Under the pieces are notes generated by a model, which saw only the letters and a list, made by a program, of their open reading frames with translations, was not told the origin of the DNA and made no database searches. A program made the translations under genes and the position numbers. From Proteiniclasticum sediminis (GTDB lineage Bacteria; Bacillota; Clostridia; Clostridiales; Clostridiaceae), in the NCBI RefSeq assembly GCF_018128025.1, contig NZ_JAGSCS010000017.1, forward strand, positions 1 to 59,851: DNA of 59,851 bases. The letters run 5' to 3'. Of this stretch, positions 1 to 9,151 are shown one piece after another (position 1 is the first letter of the stretch; each line of letters begins with the position of its first letter).

Positions 1-60
1 ATAGTATATCACATTATAACCGAACATAACAGGACAAAATAATTAAAGTTTCGTGAACGA

Positions 61-108
61 TAAAGATCCCTGAAATCCGCTCAAATGAACGGACCTCAGG
101 GATCTTTA
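61..108. other. long hairpin upstream of relaxase gene
   Basis: Perfect 13-bp inverted arms (61-73 and 96-108) enclose a loop that contains a further short tccg/cgga pairing. No good T-run follows on either strand, so it is not a convincing terminator. It sits 160 bases before the relaxase start, where an origin of transfer or a leader structure is plausible. The rest of 1-266 shows no gene; a GC stem followed by TTTTTATTTT near 215-248 could end an upstream transcript. Confidence 0.4.
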
Positions 109-266
109 GTTTCAGATTCGTCGCTTAACGCCAAAACTCAGGTGGTTGAGCTGCTTGGTGTATTCAATGATTCTCTGAAAGCTATTTGAGAAAAGAAAGT
201 ATAATCCTGTGACGGCGCGGTAGAGCAATCTGCTACGCCTTTTTATTTTGGAAGGAGGTGTCCGCT

Positions 267-1664
267 GTGGCAACCACGAGATTAATCCCCATGCACGTCA
301 TCAAAGGTCAGACCGTGGCCCACACGGTACATGAACGCCTTTCCTATGCCATCAATCCTGATAAAACCAACAACGGACAGCTCGTCAAGGCCTATGGCTG
401 CGAACCGGAAACCGCTGCCGGAGAGATGCTGCTTTGCAAGAAAGAATACGAGACCTACATTGGACGCAGTGAAGAGAAGAAGAGCGACATTGTTCTCTAT
501 CAGATCCGGCAGTCCTTTAAGCCAGGAGAGATCACCCCGGAGAAGGCACAGGAGATCGGCTATGAGCTGGCCATGAGTTTTGCCAAAGGCAAGTATCAAT
601 TTGTCGTCGCCACTCACACCGATCATGCCCATATCCACAATCACATCATTTTTAACTCCACATCCATTGATCATACACAGAAATTCAGAAATTTCCTTGG
701 CTCAAGCGAAGCAATCCGGAAAATCAGCGACAAGCTTTGCCTTGAGAACGGACTCTCGATTATCGAAGCTCCAAAGCAGGGACCGTCTCATTACGGCAAG
801 TGGCTGGGTGACAAGAAACCGCTGTCCTGGCAGGAAAAGCTGAGACAAACCATCGATACTGTCACGGCGCAAAAGCCAGCAGATTTTGATACTTTCCTCA
901 AGCTGATGGTGGAGTCCGGATATGAAGTGAAACAGGGGCAGTATCTGGCTTTCAAAGCCGGCGGTCAGCAAAAATTCACCAGATTGCGATCCTTGGGTGA
1001 AGGATATTCTGAAGAAGAGATAAGATCTGCGATATTCGGAAAAACTGTCCACACGCCAAAAGCCAAAAGACCTTATCGTAAAAATCCGGACAAGATCAAC
1101 CTTCTGGTAGACATTCAGGCCAAGCTGCAAGCAGGAAAAGGTCCTGGTTACGAGCGCTGGGCGAAGGTTTTCAATTTGAAACAGATGGCCCAGACCATCA
1201 ATTTTCTGACGGAGAATAACATCACCGACTATGAAACCCTGGTTGAAAAAACAAAAGCTGCGACGGATCGTTATCACGAGCTGTCACAGCAGATCAAGGA
1301 AATAGAAAAACGGATGACTGAATTTACTGATTTGAAGAAGCATATTATCAACTATGCGAAAACGAAGGAGATATATACCGCATATCGAGAATCCGGATTT
1401 TCAGCTAAATATTTTGAGTCGAACACCGAAAACATTCTGCTTCACCAATCCGCCAAGCAAGGTTTTGACTCGATTTCATCAAGCAAGATCCCTTCAATGA
1501 GAGACCTTCAACAGGAACTGAAAACATGCTGGGAATTGAAAAAATCCACGTTCAAGGAATATTCAATCTCAAAGAAACAATTGAAAGAATCATTAACCGT
1601 TAAGTCAAATATTGATCATTTATTATCACAAAACACCGAAAACAGAAAAGAAAAGCAGCGTTAG
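267..1664 (+). CDS. MOBP-type relaxase / mobilization nuclease
   Basis: Conjugative relaxase that would nick and covalently hold the transferred strand at an origin of transfer. The N-terminus carries the RLSYAINPDKT stretch with the likely catalytic Tyr (residue 27), and the metal-binding His cluster THTDHAHIHNHI lies near residues 116-127, the three-His motif of the family. The C-terminal third is charged and helical (coiled-coil-like), with no recognisable enzyme domain. I place the start at the GTG at 267 because GGAGGTG lies 8 bases before it; the GTG at 258 lies inside that Shine-Dalgarno. No accessory MobC or secretion gene is in the window, so self-transfer versus mobilisation cannot be decided. 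Function is sure at family level. Confidence 0.9.
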   Translation: MATTRLIPMHVIKGQTVAHTVHERLSYAINPDKTNNGQLVKAYGCEPETAAGEMLLCKKEYETYIGRSEEKKSDIVLYQIRQSFKPGEITPEKAQEIGYELAMSFAKGKYQFVVATHTDHAHIHNHIIFNSTSIDHTQKFRNFLGSSEAIRKISDKLCLENGLSIIEAPKQGPSHYGKWLGDKKPLSWQEKLRQTIDTVTAQKPADFDTFLKLMVESGYEVKQGQYLAFKAGGQQKFTRLRSLGEGYSEEEIRSAIFGKTVHTPKAKRPYRKNPDKINLLVDIQAKLQAGKGPGYERWAKVFNLKQMAQTINFLTENNITDYETLVEKTKAATDRYHELSQQIKEIEKRMTEFTDLKKHIINYAKTKEIYTAYRESGFSAKYFESNTENILLHQSAKQGFDSISSSKIPSMRDLQQELKTCWELKKSTFKEYSISKKQLKESLTVKSNIDHLLSQNTENRKEKQR

Positions 1665-1708
1665 GCAGGTACTTGATATTTTGTCTGCGTGTACCTAAGC
1701 TGCTTTTC
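1650..1708 (+). terminator. hairpin terminator overlapping relaxase stop
   Basis: gaaaagcagc at 1650-1659 pairs with gctgcttttc at 1699-1708, extended by an interior ttagg/cctaa pairing and ending in TTTTC. It spans the relaxase stop codon and faces the convergent gene at 1800. Confidence 0.55.
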
Positions 1709-1799
1709 AATTCTAGTCACTAAAACCACGTTCTGGAATGTAATCAATTACTACTCATTCCTAAATATCCGATGCGTGCAATTATTTGTACTCTGCCCT

Positions 1800-3098
1800 T
1801 TACTTTACAATGATTGCGCACCTGAAGCCCAAAGGATTGCCTGCCATCCCTGGCGTATTGCTGAACGTAAAGATGCCTACACCTGGATTATTGACCGTAG
1901 ATCCACCTCTATGCAAAAACACAGCATTGCCAAACATAAAACTCGATTCATCACCAAACCATGATTTATATCCAACTCCACTGGAGGTTTCGAACATTGC
2001 GTCCCCTTTGATTGCTTTGTTCAGGTTGTAATTGGCTTCGTTGGTGTCGTCTGATTTATTATACGGATAAACGGTTTTATATTTATTGCTGCCGTTTGGA
2101 TCGCCATCTTCCATAATGGCTTTGCCATTCAAAAGCAGGTTGTCATTGCCATTATTAATGTACGCAGCGACTCTCTCCCATAATCCGCCAGCCATGTCAT
2201 ACACACCATACACATTTCCCGTTGTACTTTGGCTAGCGTTTTTAACGAGAGCTTCTTGCTCAGAGGCAGCCAATCCATCGACCCCGTTCCCACCTGCTGT
2301 TACAGAAGTTGTTTTCCCATCAGAAAGCGTAGCCTTTGTGAGATTAGGTGACACTTCAATACCATTCCTCCCATACTGACTCACTGCCAAGTAGGCGACT
2401 GCGCCCCATTCACTATTTTTGATCAAGTGAGGAAAGGAGTTTTCATAAGGCAATTCCTTACTGAGGGCAAAAGCATCTCCGATGGTGATATTATTGTACG
2501 AATACACATTAGGCTTAAAAACTAGACCGTTATCGTCCTTTGCCGCTTCAAACTTTGACACCCAGAATCCAGATATCTCCGTGTCCCAGCCACCTTCACT
2601 AACTTTATTTGTAAATGCGGGGTGAACTGTAAATTCACCTGGTATTTCTTTTGAGTTTTCATCCTTGTTGGAGTTGTTTTGCAAGAATACTATTTCCACT
2701 TTTTCATTACTAATCTTGTAAGCAAATCTAGGTATCCAAACCCAGTATGATCCATCGCTGGTCTTAGCATTTGCCCATTCTCCTGATCCGGCTTCCGGTT
2801 TTTTCTTGTAGTCATACCAAGATGTGTCTTTGTCGGGATCATTCACTTCAACCCAATCGTTGTTTTCCCATTTAATGGCTTTCATACCCTCCACCAAGGC
2901 AGGTTTGTTTACGACTTTAAACTCGGATGATGCTGGAGTATTAGTATTCGTTGGGGTATTGGTAGGGGTGCTGCCATTGTTATTTGAAGTTGGATTTTGA
3001 TCAGGTTGCTTTGAACAAAAAGATAAAAACAAAAGTACGCAAATCAAGAGTACTATACCCAAACCAATTGAGACCAGAAGCTTCTTATTCTTTTCCAT
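1800..3098 (-). CDS. membrane-anchored protein with SUMF/C-lectin-fold domain
   Basis: A 432-residue protein. Residues 6-30 form one hydrophobic segment ending in a Cys (LSFC; a poor lipobox because of Phe at -1), followed by a low-complexity Asn/Thr/Pro linker, so it is probably a surface protein held by a TM helix or lipid. The C-terminal half has hallmarks of the formylglycine-generating-enzyme-like / C-type-lectin fold: VWIPRFAY, NSEWGAVAYL, GNVYGVYDMAGGLWER, a RGGS element and the final NPLGFRCAIIV. That fold is common in Firmicutes phage-like surface proteins and does not prove enzyme activity; no catalytic Cys pair for FGE is evident. Start at 3098 (MEKNKKLL) is chosen over 3149 because GGAG lies 11 bases upstream and the longer form has no membrane logic. 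Last gene of the membrane cluster, 17 bases after the small ORF at 3116. Confidence 0.7.
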   Translation of the reverse strand: MEKNKKLLVSIGLGIVLLICVLLFLSFCSKQPDQNPTSNNNGSTPTNTPTNTNTPASSEFKVVNKPALVEGMKAIKWENNDWVEVNDPDKDTSWYDYKKKPEAGSGEWANAKTSDGSYWVWIPRFAYKISNEKVEIVFLQNNSNKDENSKEIPGEFTVHPAFTNKVSEGGWDTEISGFWVSKFEAAKDDNGLVFKPNVYSYNNITIGDAFALSKELPYENSFPHLIKNSEWGAVAYLAVSQYGRNGIEVSPNLTKATLSDGKTTSVTAGGNGVDGLAASEQEALVKNASQSTTGNVYGVYDMAGGLWERVAAYINNGNDNLLLNGKAIMEDGDPNGSNKYKTVYPYNKSDDTNEANYNLNKAIKGDAMFETSSGVGYKSWFGDESSFMFGNAVFLHRGGSTVNNPGVGIFTFSNTPGMAGNPLGFRCAIIVK

Positions 3099-3115
3099 TA
3101 GATAAATCACTCCAC

Positions 3116-3214
3116 TTATTTTATTTGTTTGAACGACGTGCCGTCCCACTCAATGACAGCATATTCCCCGTAAACGCCTGTTATAGTCACTTCACTTATT
3201 TGCCAAATTCTCAT
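3116..3214 (-). CDS. putative 32-residue small protein in operon
   Basis: Short frame reading MRIWQISEVTITGVYGEYA then VIEWDGTSFKQIK and TAA. Its ATG (3214-3212) overlaps the TGA of the upstream DUF3592-like gene as ATGA, and it stops 17 bases before the start of the next gene. It therefore fills a gap in an otherwise head-to-tail cluster, and its composition looks like a real beta-rich peptide. No signal peptide or known domain. It could instead be the leftover C-terminus of a longer gene. Not recognised; support is positional and compositional only. Confidence 0.45.
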   Translation of the reverse strand: MRIWQISEVTITGVYGEYAVIEWDGTSFKQIK

Positions 3215-3633
3215 GGTCCAGTGCCGTGCTTTGGAGCCATCAATAAAATCAAAACCCCTCCAACCAAAATTAGGATAAGAGGACCACCTCTCAGACCAGT
3301 GTCATTTTCCATTGCGTTAAAATAGGGAAAGCTATTAAAATATCTTATTCGAACAGTTGACGTGCCGTCTGCTTTCACATAAGCTCCATCCCTGATATTT
3401 CTGGCAAATCCGTCGATCTTTTTTCCGTTCAGTGAAGTAAAAGTATAACTGGTAATATAGGTATAACGACCTGGCTTACCGTCCGAGCGCTCGCCGCCTT
3501 CTCTGCGGATATCCGTGACATATGCTGTTGTTTCTTCGCCAAAAACACCCAGTGCGACACTCATTGTTCCCCATAGGATAAACACGACACCGAGCAAAGA
3601 AATGAGCATTCGAGGCATCCGTTTACTCTTCAT
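3211..3633 (-). CDS. DUF3592-like membrane protein
   Basis: A 140-residue protein with an N-terminal TM helix (about residues 6-28), an extracytoplasmic or cytoplasmic beta domain with ETTAYVTDI and YTYITSYTFTSLNGKKIDG, and a second TM helix near the C-terminus (GGPLILILVGGVLILLM). This two-helix layout with a Y-x-Y-x-F-x(4)-G-K core is that of DUF3592 proteins, whose function is unknown. The start at 3633 is set by an ATGA overlap with the stop of the preceding gene; a longer frame to 3798 only reads through that neighbour. The same core recurs in the broken gene at 4246-4848 and, more diverged, at 8398-9087, so the cluster holds three paralogues. Confidence 0.7.
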   Translation of the reverse strand: MKSKRMPRMLISLLGVVFILWGTMSVALGVFGEETTAYVTDIRREGGERSDGKPGRYTYITSYTFTSLNGKKIDGFARNIRDGAYVKADGTSTVRIRYFNSFPYFNAMENDTGLRGGPLILILVGGVLILLMAPKHGTGP

Positions 3634-4205
3634 TGATGACTCACCGGAACTGTCTGAGCTGTTTTCTGACGGATTAGTCGCTCCACCAAAATATAGTTGT
3701 CCGGCGTGCAAAACAGGACGATATTTCCTGTCCAACCACTGCGAAGCAAAACCGTGTGACTCTGCGGTTTGTATTTTACCTTTGTAACTTGGCTCCACCG
3801 AATAAAAACCTCTTGACGTGACTGCGCCAGTAATCCCGCGCCTGCGACTGTGGGCTTGCCGGTAAGGAGACCAAGAATGACTGTAAGCGAGTTGATTACG
3901 CGATTTCTTTTTGCCTGTCTTGCTTTAGTCCTGCAGAGCACGCCATTATTGTCTAATGCAAACTCCACTTCATATTTTCCTCGATAAACTAACATAATCA
4001 GCAGCCATGTCAGTATAAGCAGTAAGGCGATGAGCCCGAGAGCATATATGGTGTCTCGGCTTCCCTTCGAACTAAGTGCAATTATTAGTGCGATCAACCC
4101 GAAAGGGATGCCAATGGCAAGCCCCAGTTGTTTCAAAATGACAGAATTTTTAAATATGGATACCTTAATTTCCCATTGGAGCACATCTTGCATACTACTC
4201 ATCAC
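3630..4205 (-). CDS. two-TM membrane protein with PH-like domain
   Basis: A 191-residue protein. Two TM helices (about residues 24-46 and 53-74) are followed by a basic soluble region with VEFALDNNGVLCRTKARQAKRNR and an EVFIRWSQVTKVKY...LRSGWTGNIVLFCTPDNY section. The alternating strands followed by a final helix resemble bacterial PH-like domains behind TM pairs; this is inferred from pattern. It overlaps the next gene by ATGA. The start is uncertain: GTG 4205, ATG 4202 and ATG 4193 all lie close to GGAGAG, none at ideal spacing. No specific function can be given. Confidence 0.6.
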   Translation of the reverse strand: MMSSMQDVLQWEIKVSIFKNSVILKQLGLAIGIPFGLIALIIALSSKGSRDTIYALGLIALLLILTWLLIMLVYRGKYEVEFALDNNGVLCRTKARQAKRNRVINSLTVILGLLTGKPTVAGAGLLAQSRQEVFIRWSQVTKVKYKPQSHTVLLRSGWTGNIVLFCTPDNYILVERLIRQKTAQTVPVSHQ

Positions 4206-4245
4206 TCTCCATTCCTAAGCGAATTGATAAAAGCCGCTTTCAATT

Positions 4246-4848
4246 TCATCTAATGCGATCATGATGGCTCCGTCGACCATGAATCGAACCGATGGTCACG
4301 CTGCCCTTTATCCCGATAAGAAACAATAATGAGGCAAGAACCAGCAAGAGCAAGCCGGGTAGTATGTTCGTCTGTCCATCAGACATGTTGATATGAGGCA
4401 TAAACGTGAGATAACGCACTTCAACAATCTGCGGTGGACCGCTGATCGTGCCCTTTATTCCATGAGGAAAGCTCTTCGTCACCGATCCGGAATACTCTTT
4501 TCCGTTAGAGGCTGTAAACCTGTAAAATACTTCATACCGCGTGGCATCACGGGTATTACTATCGTCCTGCCCCGGACCCACAAAGATTCTCTGTTAATAG
4601 TCGGTTACTTCACCCGTCGTTCTCTCCCCGATGATGCCAAGCGTCATCTGGCTTATGGCAAAAGCGGCTAGCAGCAGTGATAGGAGAATAGGTGTGACTA
4701 TTGTTTTCAGTTTCTTCTTATGCTGGAAACCTAAACCGGTGTTTGACATATCCTGATCTTTCTCATTGGCCATTAGAATTTTCTCGCCACAGGAGAAGCA
4801 AAAGCGTTGCCCCTCCTGGTTATGTTTTCCGCATTTTTCGCAGTACAA
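4246..4848 (-). pseudogene. zinc-ribbon DUF3592-like protein, split by in-frame stop
   Basis: One continuous reading frame interrupted by a single TAA at 4596-4594. The first part begins LYCEKCGKHNQEGQRFCFSCG, a four-Cys zinc ribbon, then a TM helix and GIIGERTTGEVTDY; after the TAA the same frame continues QRIFVGPGQDD and TRYEVFYRFTASNGKEYSG, then a second TM helix. The two parts together match the layout of the intact paralogue at 3211-3633, including the conserved VTD block right at the break. The TTG at 4848, 8 bases after GAGGAGG, is the likely start; a GTG at 4899 lies inside the upstream gene. A nonsense mutation or sequencing error is most likely; recoding is possible but unsupported. 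Confidence 0.7.
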
Positions 4849-4880
4849 AGCCTTAACCTCCTCTGCAAAGCTGTATTGAA

Positions 4881-7800
4881 TCAAGGAATCTGCTTCCACT
4901 CATAAACGAAATATGTGCCATAACCGGTGCCGCCTATCCACAGCTCTTCCCGATCTCCTTCTGAGTAACCAGCGGGGATAATGGCTGAGATGGTATCGCC
5001 GATCGACTTCACATTTTTACTGCTGTATTTGACCGAAGAGTAAATTTCAAAGTGACTCTTTTTTGCCACATTGCTAAACTTTATGTTTCCCCAATCGGCA
5101 CGTGCACTTCCATGGCCGTCAAAATACGAAAGGTTGTCATCAGTAAAAGCAAGATTAAAGCTTAAACTAACAGTTTCGCCGCCCTTGATCACCGTAGGTG
5201 GGACTGAGAATGTAAGTTGGGTAGCAAAGCTTTCTCCGTTGATCTGATCAGGGTCAGGATAGGTATCAGTATCACCGATATATTTCCATGTAGATGTATA
5301 GCTCCCCGGCGAGGCCGATGCGCTTACTTCATAAATCCCACCCTTGTTTGTGTTGTCGATATTTGCCTGATAGTTTTCGTTATTAGTCTCCACCAGCACC
5401 CAGGCATACGTCTGTTTGGTTTCGGAATGTGTTGGAATGGGTTCGGAGCTTACTGGTGGAACTGTAGGGATTGCCAGGTCTTTTTCCTCCAATATGATCC
5501 GCACGCTATCGGAGGAAAGTGTCTTTCCCTGCTTGTCATACAGTGTCAACTTGACAGTGTATTCACCGACTCCCTCATAGGTATGGGAAATCTCGGAAGA
5601 ACTGCCACCAGCAGTCCGCTGTAGTGATGAACCTTCACCAAAATTCCATTCAAAATCATAATCTCCTGCAGGTGATGCCTTGCCTGTGAAGGAATGCTTC
5701 ACCTGACTGCTATTTTTGTCCAGTTCATAACGAACAGTCGCCGGACCTGAAATTTCGACCTTTGCATCAGCTTTTATCTCCGCTGACTGGTATTCGTGAA
5801 CGAGTTTCTCGCCCCTGAATATTTTGATGTTAACCGACACATTGTCAGGCGGTTGGTCTTTCATAGGAGCGTCCACCTGAAAGGCTTTACCGTTTTCCAC
5901 TCGTTCGATTTCAGTCTGATAATCTATGTTGTCATTGAGAGTTACCAGGGCGGTAAAAGGTTCATCGCCTGGAGTTTGCTTTGGCAATGTCGGGGTGAAC
6001 TTCAACTTATCGCTGCTTTTCAGTGTTGTATTGCCCACTTTTTTCTCGATATCCTTTTGATTGTCCCATTTTACTGTGGTCGACGATAGTACCGACTTTA
6101 CGGTTTCATCAGCGTTGACCATGTTTTGATAAACAGCGACAAGCCCGAGAGATTCACCCAAGGTATAGGGGATCAGTGCATTTTTCAGACCTTCATCCGC
6201 CGAGTTTATGATGCCAACGTGAGGCTCAAAGGATTCGCGGTCAGACATTTCAAGTCCGTCGAGACGATATACGTCACCACGCATGGAGGTGGGGGTGCTT
6301 TCAAACCAGAATGAGCGCGTCAGGGCGGTTTCGTCCTTCCACATATATTCGGGCGTCAAACTATACCGGAAAATCCCCACGCCATTTTCCCGTATATCCA
6401 TCGTTGAGCTGACCTTTTCCCGGGGTATCGCCTTGGTATCAAGAAGTCCACCAGCAATGACTGTCACTTCAGGCATGAAGTTGCGAGAGAAAGCTTCCCT
6501 CCAGAAGTTCAGATAGGCTGTTTCAGCTGATTCATTCAGCTTATCCTGTACATATTTGTCAAACACGACATTAATGCTTGAAACCATGCTGTAATTCGCG
6601 GTGACAGTATTCCACATCTCCTTAAAGGCATCTTTCCGCTCCGAACTACTTGGCTGCCGTGTAGCCAGAATATAATCCAAGAAAGATGATACTCCGTAAT
6701 CATGGCTGCCGTTACTTGCATAGTAGGGTCGATTTGCCTCAATAGATGCATGGATCGGCGCACCAATTCCTATATTTGAACCGATAAATCGCCCAGCATA
6801 CTCTGCTGTTGCCTCCATAAACCAGGCATTATTTGCAAAGAAACGGTAAACCTCAGTGGTATTTCCAGTAAAACGGTTGTCAAGAAGATCTTTAAGTCCG
6901 GTAGTTGACATGTATAGTTGCTTGAGACCAAGCGTACGGTATTGCACAGTGTGGAACAGCTCGTGAGCGCAGGTAGATACAAGATCATCTTCTGGATATT
7001 CTGAAGGCATGATGATATTACCGGTTGTGGCACTTTTAGCCTGGGCCCCGGTATTGTTGTAGCGTGGATCAATGTAGACATTGATGGGATCAGGAACAGC
7101 CTCAGTAACGGGGTTTTTTCCAGGAGAGCCTGACACAAGCCTTTTCTTTGAAAATGTAGTGACTTTGTCCGCTCCGAACAGGTCTTCATATTCCTGATAA
7201 GCGGTAGAAAAAGCTGCCGCCATGAGGTAGGCCTTATCAGTGATGGAGGGGTCGTTTTTCGCGTCAGACTCCCTGAAATACACGATTACCCGTTCATTAT
7301 TATCCGTTACTCTCAAAAATTTTTCTGTCGTCGCATCTTTAACATTGACCCAGAGGTTCTGGCTGAGCTCAACGACTTCGTCTCTGGCATTCCCAAGCTT
7401 TTCAGTGGCATAATCAATTTTCTTACTGGCTTCATCAACTGTATTTTGAGCCAGCCTACCGAAGCCTGTTCGCATATCACTGACAAAGCGCCTGAAACTG
7501 CTGAAATGAGTAGTAGAAAGATAGACGCGGGCTTGCCCCTCGTCGTACCAGGTTTCGGCTGAAACCCAAAGACCTGAGAACTCATTGTAGATCTGGAAGG
7601 CCGAGTGATTCGCCTCCTCGGCGTCTGTCGCGTCAATGCCGAAATATACGGGTTTTTGAAAAAATAAATGACCACCGTCAGGGCCGGTGATTTCAAACTC
7701 GTCAGCTACAGTCCAGTATGGACTATCGTCGAACGAGGGGGCACTGTATTTATATATCACTATTTCCTGATCCTGCGTTACACTTCCTGCGGGTGCAATG

Positions 7801-8384
7801 AAGACAAAGCCCTCTCCCTCGACGATACTCTCCTTCGCCGGGGTCAGCATAACCCTTTTAAGCTCGGTCTTAGCATTTTCCAAAAATACGTGTTTTACGG
7901 TCTTTTTTTTGAAAAAAGGCGGATTAGCTAGTAGAATCTCTTTTTTCCCCGCAGAAATATCTTGTGGAACTAGCAATGTGATTGTTTTTTCTTCCCAATC
8001 GATGATGGGTGTATCCTTGCCGTCTATAGCAGCCCGACAATTTTCTGAATCATAATAGCCAAAGCCCTCTCCACTAATGGTGATGGCCCTGTTCGCATAA
8101 GGCTGTCCGCCTATTTCTTTGATATGTACATCAGATCCTATGGGCAGTAAATCCATTAGTCCTGGGAATTGTGTCACCAGCAGAGCGATGGCCAGCACCA
8201 CAGCAACCACTGAAATAATGAGTTTTGCATGAGGAGATTTACGCTTTTTAGCAGTAGCTGGTGGTGGTGTGGGGGTATGGGTTTGCACCTTATCAGGCGA
8301 TCTGTATACCTCAATGCCACAGGAGGGACAGAATTTGGCATTTGGACTCAACTGTGTGCCACAGTTTGTGCAGTATTTTTCCAT
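4881..8384 (-). CDS. zinc-ribbon, membrane-anchored HExxH metalloprotease with PKD domain
   Basis: A 1167-residue protein. Residues 5-22 form a zinc ribbon (CTNCG...CPSCG), then a Pro/Thr linker and one TM helix (about 54-73). Outside the membrane come an IPT/TIG-like beta domain (about 85-170), a helical linker, and a peptidase region with AHELFHTVQY (HExxH, residues 474-478) and WFMEATAEYAG (candidate third ligand Glu at about 524 or 528), the gluzincin arrangement. A PKD-like domain (WNFGEGSS...HTYEGVGEYTVKLTLYD) lies around 900-985 and a final beta domain ends the protein. Expected topology is zinc ribbon inside, protease and beta domains outside. The start has AAGGAGG before it. Longest gene of the cluster. 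Substrate unknown; no close named family recognised. Confidence 0.75.
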   Translation of the reverse strand: MEKYCTNCGTQLSPNAKFCPSCGIEVYRSPDKVQTHTPTPPPATAKKRKSPHAKLIISVVAVVLAIALLVTQFPGLMDLLPIGSDVHIKEIGGQPYANRAITISGEGFGYYDSENCRAAIDGKDTPIIDWEEKTITLLVPQDISAGKKEILLANPPFFKKKTVKHVFLENAKTELKRVMLTPAKESIVEGEGFVFIAPAGSVTQDQEIVIYKYSAPSFDDSPYWTVADEFEITGPDGGHLFFQKPVYFGIDATDAEEANHSAFQIYNEFSGLWVSAETWYDEGQARVYLSTTHFSSFRRFVSDMRTGFGRLAQNTVDEASKKIDYATEKLGNARDEVVELSQNLWVNVKDATTEKFLRVTDNNERVIVYFRESDAKNDPSITDKAYLMAAAFSTAYQEYEDLFGADKVTTFSKKRLVSGSPGKNPVTEAVPDPINVYIDPRYNNTGAQAKSATTGNIIMPSEYPEDDLVSTCAHELFHTVQYRTLGLKQLYMSTTGLKDLLDNRFTGNTTEVYRFFANNAWFMEATAEYAGRFIGSNIGIGAPIHASIEANRPYYASNGSHDYGVSSFLDYILATRQPSSSERKDAFKEMWNTVTANYSMVSSINVVFDKYVQDKLNESAETAYLNFWREAFSRNFMPEVTVIAGGLLDTKAIPREKVSSTMDIRENGVGIFRYSLTPEYMWKDETALTRSFWFESTPTSMRGDVYRLDGLEMSDRESFEPHVGIINSADEGLKNALIPYTLGESLGLVAVYQNMVNADETVKSVLSSTTVKWDNQKDIEKKVGNTTLKSSDKLKFTPTLPKQTPGDEPFTALVTLNDNIDYQTEIERVENGKAFQVDAPMKDQPPDNVSVNIKIFRGEKLVHEYQSAEIKADAKVEISGPATVRYELDKNSSQVKHSFTGKASPAGDYDFEWNFGEGSSLQRTAGGSSSEISHTYEGVGEYTVKLTLYDKQGKTLSSDSVRIILEEKDLAIPTVPPVSSEPIPTHSETKQTYAWVLVETNNENYQANIDNTNKGGIYEVSASASPGSYTSTWKYIGDTDTYPDPDQINGESFATQLTFSVPPTVIKGGETVSLSFNLAFTDDNLSYFDGHGSARADWGNIKFSNVAKKSHFEIYSSVKYSSKNVKSIGDTISAIIPAGYSEGDREELWIGGTGYGTYFVYEWKQIP

Positions 8385-8397
8385 AATCGAATCCTCC

Positions 8398-9087
8398 TTA
8401 CTTTAGCAGTGGGCATTTACAACGCCAACACACATCGTCGCTTATGTCGCATAAAGTCGCGCAGGCGCTGCAAAAGATGATACTGTCATTTGATTTGTCG
8501 TACTTTTCATAAGAATTTAATCCTGCGTGATGACGTACCTGGTCGCCTACCCGAAAATAATCATAGAGTGTCGTGTCATCCTCAGCAGTGATCCTATGCG
8601 TTTTGCCATGTACATCCCGCACTAGCACTGCGTACTCAGTATAGTAGTGGATTTCATAGTCATTATTGCCGTTTCCGGTACTCTGTCGACGATTTTTCTT
8701 CTTACTGGTTTTATCAACCACAACGCCATCCCAGGTTTTACTTCTCTTCCTGGCTATGATGGTATAGAGGGAGATAATCAAGAACATGCCACCGATTCCC
8801 AGACCGATGTATAAAGCCTGCGGGTTCTCCATTTCATTGCTTGTTTCCCCGTATATATAAAAACCGAGGACTGCTGCAGCGGCCAGAAAGATGGAGAAAA
8901 TGGCTGACCAACGATTGGTGTTTTTGAGATATCCGGCAAATGCTGGGTCGTGAATTCGCTTTGAGTAACCAATACTCCCAAGATTCACAGTAGGTGTAGT
9001 GTCTATAGAAGTACTAATCTGTGCTCCGCATCCTTCGCAAAATCGGGCTTTATCCAAAATAGCAGTTCCACAATGTTCACAATACAT
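8398..9087 (-). CDS. membrane protein with zinc ribbons at both ends
   Basis: A 229-residue protein. The N-terminal zinc ribbon is CEHCGTAILDKARFCEGCG (residues 3-21). Two TM helices follow (about 60-80 and 91-110), then a DUF3592-like soluble part (TWDGVVVDKT...YYTEYAVLVRDVHGKTHRI) and a second zinc ribbon at the very end (CSACATLCDISDDVCWRCKCP). The true start is the ATG at 9087, 9 bases after GGAGG; the frame remains open upstream to 9309 without a ribosome site. It precedes the protease gene by 13 bases. A paralogue of the broken 4246-4848 gene in general design. Function unknown; the twin ribbons suggest protein or nucleic acid contact at the membrane. Confidence 0.7.
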   Translation of the reverse strand: MYCEHCGTAILDKARFCEGCGAQISTSIDTTPTVNLGSIGYSKRIHDPAFAGYLKNTNRWSAIFSIFLAAAAVLGFYIYGETSNEMENPQALYIGLGIGGMFLIISLYTIIARKRSKTWDGVVVDKTSKKKNRRQSTGNGNNDYEIHYYTEYAVLVRDVHGKTHRITAEDDTTLYDYFRVGDQVRHHAGLNSYEKYDKSNDSIIFCSACATLCDISDDVCWRCKCPLLK

Positions 9088-9151
9088 GATTATTCCTCCT
9101 GCCCGTTTGATTTTCGTGAGTCCTTCGTCTGTTTTTATAACAATCATCAAG

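Noticed and set aside
1689-2031. Plus-strand frames of 81-91 codons
   Set aside because: They are shadows of the convergent SUMF-like gene on the minus strand, with no ribosome sites.
1800-2100. Target gene of a diversity-generating retroelement (C-lectin fold ending in GFR)
   Set aside because: No reverse transcriptase and no second, template-like copy of the 3' end was seen in the window.
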